NCBI GenBank assembly: GCA_021399445.1
Contig: JAJTUQ010000006.1
Span: 1,860,001-1,924,000 of the forward strand
DNA: 64,000 bases
Reading direction: 5' to 3'
Source of the DNA: Xylogone sp. PMI_703
Taxonomy: Eukaryota > Ascomycota > Leotiomycetes
The notes beneath the pieces are model-generated. The model worked only from the letters and a program-made list of their open reading frames with translations. It was not told the origin of the DNA and searched no databases. This document shows positions 56,989 to 64,000 of this stretch, one piece after another. Positions within the stretch are counted from its first letter, which is position 1; each line of letters opens with the position of its first letter. The position numbers and the translations under genes were made by a program.

Positions 56989-58665
56989 TCAGGGTCTTAT
57001 GGCACGCCCGCCTCTTCCTCTCCCCCTTCCCTTCCAAGATGCTTGGTTTCTTTGGGTTTCGTTGATTTCCCACCATTGCTTCCTCCTCTCCTCACGTAAC
57101 TGTCGTGGTGTCTTACCAGCTAAATTCGGTTGGTCCATCTGATCAACATTCTTTCCGGCTTCCTGTAACACTTTGATCACCTCGTCCTGCACTCTCATCC
57201 GATGTTCCAATGTGAAATCTGCATCTGGATGAGGGGAAGCGTATCCACCTGCTGCTTCATGTAATGGTATGTTCCCTTTTGAATTTTTGCCATTTGGGTT
57301 AGCGCCCTGACTAAGCAAAAACTCCACTGTCTTGACCTGCTGCAAATTTATTGCTGCTAAATGTAGAGGGGTGTTACCGTCCATATCAGCGTCATTCACA
57401 TTGGCACCATGCGCCAAAAATAAGGATATCAAGGTTGAATCAACAGGTTCATTCTCGAACACGCAAAAGCCCAAACAATGCAACGGAGTTTCCCCTTTTT
57501 TATTTTTTAAACTTACATCTGCACCATTTTCGCATAAAAATTCTGGAATATCAGAAAGTTTGGTGCCGCATCTCACACGGTTTTTAACAGCATAATGTAA
57601 GGCTGTCTCTCCATAGTTATCTTGAACATTGATGATGTTTGGATTGCCAGCTAAAAGCAACTTGATGGTGCCGATGGTATGTGAAATGATATCATCTTCA
57701 AAAAACATATAATCTTCTTTCAAAGAACAAGGCCCCCAAGCAGCCCAATGAAGAGGTAAACGTCCTGAACTATCATGACAGGATATCATGTTCGCAATGT
57801 CAATATCATTATTTTGATAGTCAAACAATGTTTGAATTCCTTCTATATTCAAATAAAAAGTACTGATATGAAGTAAAGTGATATCCCAGATAGAATCGGA
57901 TCTTCCAAGGAAATTGATGTAGGGGGTATGCATCGTCTTCGCATTAACATCAGCCCCTTCAAGAATAAGACGTTTCATTAATCGAGGGCTAGCCCGAGAG
58001 ATGGCTAAGCTCAGAACTGTATCACTTGGTTGTAACGGCTGTGGCTTATCGTTATGCTGGGTGACGGTGGTAACAACGTCCCAAGCACGAGCACCTCGAT
58101 CAAGAAGCAGTTGTATTAGTTCTTCACCACAAGCCACATGGTTGGCCATCGATTTGTATTTGTCATTTCTCTCATATACCGCATCGACCAACGAACCCGC
58201 CGCATTTATCAAAGCCGTTCTGCCCTTGTGATCCCGGTTATGAATGTCTCCAAATGGAGGTTGGTTGTCCAACAAAAACCGCACTATCGCGACTTGAGCA
58301 CAGCAGCATGCCGTATCCAGTAACTCTTGTCCTCGTTTAAGAAGTTCCTCCATTTGAATTGGATTGGCAAATTCTACAAGCATACGAAGGGCATCGATAC
58401 TTCCATGTGTGGCAGCAATCAAGAAAGGGTTGTAACAGTCTGGTTCCATCGACAAGGAGATTGTGGGGTATTTCACCAAATACTGACTCAGCATAGCTGT
58501 GTCGTCATACTTGATGATCTTTAGGAAAAGTGGATGATACTCGGCCTCATAGAGGATGGCGCCGTCCTCACCGAGTAGTTCCCACTCAATGCTGTCGTGT
58601 CGGCGGACGCGGAAGTTATCGTATCGTGATGTTGACGTTGATATGAGCGAAGGCAGTGCAGTCAT
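56989..58665 (-). CDS. Ankyrin-repeat protein
   Basis: A single exon of 558 residues starting at the ATG at 58665. About ten ankyrin repeats span residues 75-510. The clearest are NPFLIAATHGSIDALRMLVE, GRLPLHWAAWG, YGETALHYAVKNR, KGETPLHCLGF, DGNTPLHLAAINLQQVKTVE and KGNIPLHEAAGG, with repeat-ending LLxxGANxN signatures. The C-terminus is rich in Gly/Arg (WKGRGRGRGGRA), an RGG-like tail. There is no signal peptide, membrane segment or catalytic domain. It probably acts as a cytosolic or nuclear binding protein; the partner is unknown. The lack of introns is unlike most neighbours but common for fungal ankyrin genes. Confidence 0.85.
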   Translation of the reverse strand: MTALPSLISTSTSRYDNFRVRRHDSIEWELLGEDGAILYEAEYHPLFLKIIKYDDTAMLSQYLVKYPTISLSMEPDCYNPFLIAATHGSIDALRMLVEFANPIQMEELLKRGQELLDTACCCAQVAIVRFLLDNQPPFGDIHNRDHKGRTALINAAGSLVDAVYERNDKYKSMANHVACGEELIQLLLDRGARAWDVVTTVTQHNDKPQPLQPSDTVLSLAISRASPRLMKRLILEGADVNAKTMHTPYINFLGRSDSIWDITLLHISTFYLNIEGIQTLFDYQNNDIDIANMISCHDSSGRLPLHWAAWGPCSLKEDYMFFEDDIISHTIGTIKLLLAGNPNIINVQDNYGETALHYAVKNRVRCGTKLSDIPEFLCENGADVSLKNKKGETPLHCLGFCVFENEPVDSTLISLFLAHGANVNDADMDGNTPLHLAAINLQQVKTVEFLLSQGANPNGKNSKGNIPLHEAAGGYASPHPDADFTLEHRMRVQDEVIKVLQEAGKNVDQMDQPNLAGKTPRQLREERRKQWWEINETQRNQASWKGRGRGRGGRAIRP

Positions 58666-59220
58666 GATGTTGTAACAGCCTTACCGGGCGGCCAGGGCCT
58701 CGCAACCCGATGAAATGAGATGTTATATTTATTATGGACTTGATGTATAGATGGGCGAAAAAAAGGGTTATACAGCTCATGATATGTGCACCCCTTGATA
58801 TGGTAAATGCGCTACCTCACTTTCGTAAAGCTTTTGCCGCTTAATTTTCGAATATGTTAACCGTGAGAGTAACTCTTGCCTAAGATGGCTTAAGAAGAAC
58901 AACGATAAGTGTAATAACATATATCGATGCTCAGTTATCTACTGTCATAAGCTAGAACGCTCAAGGTTGAGTTACAACACATATAAATTGTGTCGTATGG
59001 TAGGGAGGCTATCTTATTATCTTATTCGCTAGAAGTGCAGTAGAATAACCACTGAAGAACCTTCACTGCAGTAATCACATACATATGTGGCCTAGTTCTC
59101 TTCTTGTCGTTGATTCTTAATATAACAGAAACTTATCTCTTTGGTAGCATTCGGCTATCTTAACATTTTCTTTAAAGCCTTGTATCGAAACATAGAGTCT
59201 GATTATGGTAAAATGCAAAG

Positions 59221-60017
59221 AAATTGAATTGAATTAACGGGAGTACTTATATTAACAAAGTCTAATCTAGACTGTATACAATAAGATCTGTATTACGTTT
59301 TCCTCTTTGATATATATTCTTTACCTTCTGAATAAGTAAATTTAATTAACCAAATTAGAAAGTCATACTGTATACTTATGTATTGATTTCTACTTTTACA
59401 ACTTACTTTAAAAAATATTAAAATATGTTTTTAGGAATAGTTAGAAAAACGTTTTTGAAAGATATAAATATTTTTTGATATTTATTGCGAAATGAGTGGT
59501 AAAATCTGTACTAGAATTATAATCGAAATCTTTTGCGAAATTTCTCTAAGTTACACGTTCTGCGCTAGTCAAAGCGGCACTGAATATCTTTGTATATGAG
59601 AGCAAGGGTTTTAAGTTAGGCTTTGCCAATACAAGCGCTGCCGCTGACAACAGGGGCTGACCCACCGGTTAGCTCCTGGGCGGAATATTCGAATTGATAC
59701 GGTATTAGAAAATAGTACATTTTCCAAAAGCGTTATAGTAGCGTAAGCAGAGTACCGCATATTCTCATGAAATTGACTGTCGAACTAGATAGCAAATGTA
59801 ACGCTATACAGTGCGTATCGTCAGCACTAGGAGATTAACCACTCGGTAAATATACCATAGAGCGGAATTCAGGGGGCTTAGTTCGAGAGTCATTCTCGTG
59901 AGAATATGCGGTACACTTGCCAGATATGGTATAGTGAAAGCGCAGGCTGCATTCATGTCGGAACATGTGTCCGATATGCCACATATGGTGAGAATTTTAA
60001 AATTGAATTGAATTAAC
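59221..60017. repeat. 797-bp segment bounded by 18-bp perfect direct repeats
   Basis: AAATTGAATTGAATTAAC occurs at 59221-59238 and again at 60000-60017, both on the plus strand. The word is internally repetitive (GAATT), so it is less improbable than a random 18-mer, but it frames the inverted-repeat element inside. Confidence 0.7.
59752..59914. mobile_element. 163-bp MITE-like element with 36-bp terminal inverted repeats
   Basis: The left arm at 59752-59787 (GTACCGCATATTCTCA...) matches the reverse complement of the right arm at 59879-59914 (...TGAGAATATGCGGTAC) at 32 of 36 positions. The 90-base core has no ORF. No clear target-site duplication directly abuts the arms, so this could also be an old hairpin or an inverted duplication. 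Confidence 0.5.
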
Positions 60018-60183
60018 TATCCTGCAATAGTACTACGGTATTTAGTCAAACAATCGAATGCACCAGAATTCGGCAACATCTGAATTTGTATCCGCTGACC
60101 TCGCCGGTTTGGACCAGATCCGCCGACTAAGGGACTGATTGATACTGTATTTAAGGTCTTGTTGAGTAATTTGATATATCAGG

Positions 60184-60480
60184 ATGCTTGACTTGATTGA
60201 AACTAATGATACCTCATGTTGTAGTCATGCTAAGCTCCATAGAAAGATCATGGAGAAGCTCGTGCAAAGTAGTCCGAGTTATCATTCTGGAAAACTCATG
60301 CGAACTAAATCCGAGCCGTGCTTTGCTAACTGCTATGGATTCTATCACTTTACGACGGCAGAGGGTTTCATGCGGCATGCGTGTGGTTTCCTAATTGGCC
60401 TTCACATCCGGCCTGTTTTGGGGGCGACCTGCTGTGTATTTGGAACGTCAACTAGAAGCCGGGGACTTAAAGATTTTATA
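60184..60480 (+). pseudogene. Possible cytochrome P450 fragment
   Basis: The reading SHAKLHRKIMEKL ... TTAEGFMRHACGFLIG ... GATCCVFGT resembles, in order, the J-helix, the ExxR helix followed by the HP-x-x-G-F turn, and the GAT-x-x-G-x-x-x-P-x-GT strand of a fungal P450. ExxR itself survives only as EGFMR with an insertion. No I-helix or heme loop is found. The similarity is weak and could be accidental. Confidence 0.25.
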
Positions 60481-60697
60481 AGATCACAGACTCCGACTCC
60501 GGTGTGATGGTGACTCCAAAGCCTTGATTATCAGGTCCTTGATCCTGATGTCATCAACCCCTTCCCCAAATTAATGGTAAAAGAAACCCTTCGCTATTCA
60601 ACCAACGCAAGGTTCAGGATAGTCTTTTAGGAAGTTTTTGATATGTATAGTACAGCTCTACGCGCTATGTAACTCCTACCGTAAATTAATATTGTGT

Positions 60698-63018
60698 TTA
60701 CCCAGTCGCAAAACGACTCTTTCCTCGAATCTTCTTCCCATACTTGAAAAATATGATTGGGAATGGCATCATTGCGACAGTGAGGAAAGCCAGTAGGCTC
60801 GTGGCCCATTGATCACCAAGCTTATGGTACATCTGCACGCCAAAGAGCGGGAACACCGCTGCAGATTATCCCATATCAGCCTCAGCACCGATGACGGTGA
60901 CGTAATAACCAGAGAGGAGAGACAAGCAAAGACTTACCACCAAAAGTGCTTCTGGCGAAACTATTAGCAGCCAATGAAGAGGCTGCGTACAATGGATATG
61001 AATCGACCAAGAACGTGAAGATTCCACTGAAAACAAGAATATTTCTGCATGTTCCCATCGGTTAGCAACATCAAATTTTTTTATTTTTCTCTACACTACC
61101 GTCGTTGAGGAGCGCAAAGCTGGGCTAGGAAATCAAGGTGCCGCATTTGCGAGGGTGGATGAGGTTAAGAGGTAGAGTCTTTCTAAACAAGACCGCGTAC
61201 GCGAAAATTTTCCCATTTGGAAGCCTTGATTTCATACAGCTATTAAGCTATAGTAGCTCCACGTAATATCAGTTGACACTTAGTGCAGCAGAGAAGGTTG
61301 CAGCACAAGCCAACAGACTCGAGAGCAACAATGGCAAATGATGACAAGAGAAGGGAAGTTTGCTCACCCAATACCGAATATAGCTGATCCAATTATAGGC
61401 ACAATCCAGTGCACTGACGAGTAAGTTGTCCATGCAAACATGAAGAGACCAATTGGCACTATAAACGCTCCAGCTATTGTAGGAGGGAGGCGATACTCGG
61501 GTTCACTGCCCCCAATTTCACCAGTTGTTGCTTCTCTCTGCCTAACCAGTCTAATATAATTCTGGTGCCACAGCGGGTCGGTTGCTGCAGCAATTACCAT
61601 TCCAATAAAGACTCCAAGAAATGACAAGCCAGTCTGAGACAGGGTGAACCCGTGGTTCACCTCAAATATGAGGGGAAATGCTTCGAAGAATAGGTAGAGA
61701 ATACCTAAGAGGATCGCTGAGAAGAGGCAAAGACTCAAGCACATTGGCTCAAAGATTAGTAGTTGAGCAGGTCTTAACAGAGAGTATCCAATAGTTTTGA
61801 TGATTGACTTATCCCTTGTCTCCATTGGTGCTTTCCACCTTTCGTCTCCGGTTTCCTCACGTAGCTTCTGAGCTTTCCGTTTGAGGAGGACTGGGTGATA
61901 AGTCTCCGGGACAAGAAGGAATATCAATGTCAAGTTGGCAAATGACCATATAATCAATACGTAGAACGTCCAGCGCCAAGTTGTGTACTGACTAATGAAC
62001 CCTCCAATCAGAGGACCAATTAGTGGACCGATAAAAGGTGAAGCGGTGTATATCAACATCGGAAACTGAAGCTGCTCCCGACTGAACATATCACCGACAG
62101 TTCCTCCAGCGACAGATAAGAATGCGCTACCCGACAGTCCATCAAAAAATCTGGAAACTATCAGGGTTTGAGCATTTTGGGCCACGGCGCACGGTATAAT
62201 CCAAACTAGGAAAAAGCTGAATGAGACTAGGTATATTGGGCGGCGACCATAGAACTCTCTGGTACGATATCAGTGGATATGACGTAAAATAGGGCCCAGT
62301 TTACTGACGAAAGAGGCCCTAATAGCATCGGACCTGAACCTAATCCAATTATGAAGAGGGACAGGGCCAAAATCACAACTTCTCGTGACGAATGAAATTC
62401 CTTCTCAATCTGACTGTAAGTTGATGTATAGATTGACGATGTGCAAGTCCTAGGAAAGGTACGTCAGCATGAGACCTAGTTTCTTACTGTGAGCGCCACC
62501 GAGACAGTATAAAGATCACTCTGGCTCACACTCAGTAACATGACTGAGAAGTGATTCCAATTACGGAAAAGCATCCTTCGAGGTGTGGCTTGCTGACTTC
62601 CAACTACCTCGCGAAAATAAAGGACCACTTACACACACAACGAACTTGCACTAACAATCAAAACCACAATCCATTTTCTCATTAGTGGCATGTTCCGAGG
62701 ATTCATCGGATCGTTATCGCCTCCATCCCATTTCACCTCGTAAGGGTCTTTCTCGGGCTGCGATCTGGCTCTCTCAACACCGAGCCCTGTCCCTTCATAA
62801 TCGTATTCATCGCATCCATATCCATTGTTCGAGCAAGTCCGATTGACGATTTGCAGAGACGTCGGTGTGCGAACAAGGGAGTTGTTTCGATTGGGACTCT
62901 GTTGAGAATTGGGATTGATATGCCCAAATTCCTCGAGCCCTGGAGGCTTGAGATGTGACTCTACATTGCCTATGGGGGAGGCATCACTAGCTGCTGATTC
63001 CTTCTCCAAATCGACCAT
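60698..63018 (-). CDS. MFS transporter, DHA1 (drug:H+ antiporter) family
   Basis: Five exons: 62633-63018, 62309-62449, 61368-62258, 60938-61044, 60698-60858; 561 residues, all junctions in phase. A 110-residue hydrophilic N-terminus ends in the typical DPYEVKWDGGDNDPMNPRNM before TM1. LSEFYGRRPIY is motif A, and TASPFIGPLIGPLIGGFISQ is the antiporter motif C; RFFDGLSGSAFLSVAGGTVG is also family-typical. Twelve membrane helices can be traced, with a charged central loop (ETYHPVLLKRKAQKLREETG). The C-terminal exon VFPLFGVQMYHKLGDQWA is highly characteristic. It is expected in the plasma membrane exporting small organic compounds. It is divergent from a regulator-like gene at the window edge and 5.4 kb from a P450, compatible with an export or detoxification role. 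Confidence 0.9.
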
Positions 63019-63558
63019 GTTGCATGTACTTCTCCGTGCAGAAGCGTCGGAGAAGTTTAAAGCCCTGAAAAGTGAGGTTCCGGCTTCGACGTAGCTTGTG
63101 TGGGACTGAAATTGGCAATATTCAACTTCAACTGTGTATCTTCATACTGTTCTTTTCTGTAACTCTTATATTCTATATTCTATATGCATTTTCGTTTCTA
63201 GAATCATAAGCCCTAAAACTGAATACTCCGAGCGTTGTCTTGGCCTAGCTTCCAGCCCTTGCAGCGTTGGTGACGCTGAATCAGCGTATTGCTCTTGATA
63301 CTACTGCGAGGCGAATTGTGGCGCAAGAATAGCCACGAAAGCAGCAATTTAGGTCTGTTGCCACCACAGGCCACTAGTAGGACCTACTTTTTGGATTTGT
63401 AAGATCCAGCCCCATCTAGGCATGCTAGTCAACTTGCTGACAAGGCAATAGGATATTGAAATATAAATTACTTCATTTTCCATTTTGGACTTCGCGTGAG
63501 ATGAGGAGACGCCTCTTTGATGCTGATCATCGATGCCTGCCATTCACAGATCAATAGG
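63019..63558. promoter_or_regulatory. Divergent promoter between the MFS transporter and the right-edge gene
   Basis: About 540 bp between two genes transcribed away from each other. No specific operator was identified. Confidence 0.4.
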
Positions 63559-64000
63559 ATGGCGCGGAGAAGAGACCAAACTCCATTAATCGACGACCAA
63601 GATCGGTCTTCTTCACGGGAGCAAGGAGAAGGGCCAGTCGAGTTGCAGTTTCTCACATGCACACATGTAAACCAGGTCGCCGCCCGGGATACGAAAAGTC
63701 GGGTTCGCAGTCATGCCATGTCCACTGTCCAGCAGAGGCTAAGGAATGAGAGGGAAAAGAGGAAAGGAGACCTTAAGGTGGATAGCTCATCACTTTCTAA
63801 GCTGTCAAGTACAGGCTCATCCATCGAAATTGAGGCCCTTGCGGGCCAACCACACCCCGATACTCTGGGTACCAAGCATCTCGATGATTCTCCACAATTT
63901 GCTATAGAGCCAAATACAAGGACTCGCCAATTGTACGAGTATTGTAAGAGTATCTTATGAACGAAGTCACCTGAAATTTGCTAAGTCAGCCTCCACAGTA
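63559..64000 (+). CDS. Fungal transcription-factor-like protein, 3' partial
   Basis: Starts at ATG 63559 (MARRRDQTPLIDDQDRSSSR); an in-frame ATG at 63520 is an alternative. The block VELQFLTCTHVNQVAARDTK followed by SRVRSHAMSTVQQRLRNERE matches the N-terminal signature of fungal proteins that carry a fungal-specific TF domain without a zinc cluster (the variable 'THxxxARDxxxxxxVRSxAM' pattern). A GTAAGA donor at about 63942 and a GTCAG acceptor at 63989 suggest an intron, with the next exon running past the window end. The regulatory domain itself is not visible, so the assignment is by N-terminus only. Confidence 0.55.

Larger units (their letters stand above)
58666..60183. other. Intergenic region with nested repeats
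   Basis: Contains the ankyrin gene promoter on its left and a very AT-rich core. The only structure I can support is the pair of 18-bp direct repeats and the inverted-repeat element described separately. Confidence 0.5.

Noticed and set aside
1..64000. tRNA, rRNA and CRISPR arrays
   Set aside because: No cloverleaf-like A/B boxes, ribosomal sequence or regularly spaced repeats were seen; CRISPR is not expected in a fungal genome.

Overview
The window is eukaryotic. Most genes are interrupted by short introns (about 43-150 bp) with GT..AG ends, GTAAGT/GTATGT-type donors and CTAAC/CTGAC-like branch sites. The gene families (Zn2Cys6 regulators, fungal P450s, a SAT4/rhodopsin-like membrane protein, a hybrid histidine kinase, CorA-like proteins, ankyrin proteins) point to a filamentous ascomycete (Pezizomycotina), probably Eurotiomycetes-like. 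Exon models were built by hand from splice signals and reading-frame continuity; every multi-exon model reported as intact closes in phase.

Layout. 0-1.4 kb: 3' part of a CLPTM1-like gene with an unusual tail. 2.6-20 kb: an accessory region resembling a secondary-metabolism neighbourhood: Zn2Cys6 regulator, O-methyltransferase, P450, secreted alpha/beta hydrolase, a retropepsin-like small protein, a conserved hypothetical, a secreted BBE-type FAD oxidoreductase and a rhodopsin-like membrane gene carrying a premature stop. No PKS, NRPS or terpene-synthase backbone is visible. 20-23.7 kb: one small hypothetical ORF and a decayed repeat. 23.7-36.2 kb: three CorA-like membrane-protein genes; the first stands head-to-head with a nucleoside-phosphorylase-superfamily gene. 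37.1-38.1 kb: a decayed triose-phosphate-type transporter. 39.2-43.2 kb: a GAF-containing hybrid histidine kinase. 43.8-44.2 kb: a second, decayed nucleoside-phosphorylase fragment. 44.2-49.8 kb: a large gene-poor interval ending in a pyrimidine-rich leader. 49.8-52.5 kb: a single-pass EGF-like membrane protein. 53.4-64 kb: P450, ankyrin protein, a probable P450 fragment, an MFS exporter and the start of a second regulator-like gene.

How parts may work together (inference): the 2.6-18 kb enzymes could tailor and export-side process a small molecule under the first regulator. The P450/MFS/regulator set at the right edge could be a small detoxification or export module. The CorA-like/phosphorylase locus is the most unusual grouping. 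The phosphorylase fold is a known effector-type domain of fungal NLR proteins and CorA-like proteins are two-helix membrane proteins, so a nucleotide-sensing/membrane-effector pairing is a testable idea, not something the sequence proves.

Several loci are broken (rhodopsin-like gene, transporter relic, phosphorylase relic, duplicated gene fragment, possibly the second CorA-like gene), which fits a fast-turnover accessory region next to conserved genes such as the kinase and the EGF-like protein.
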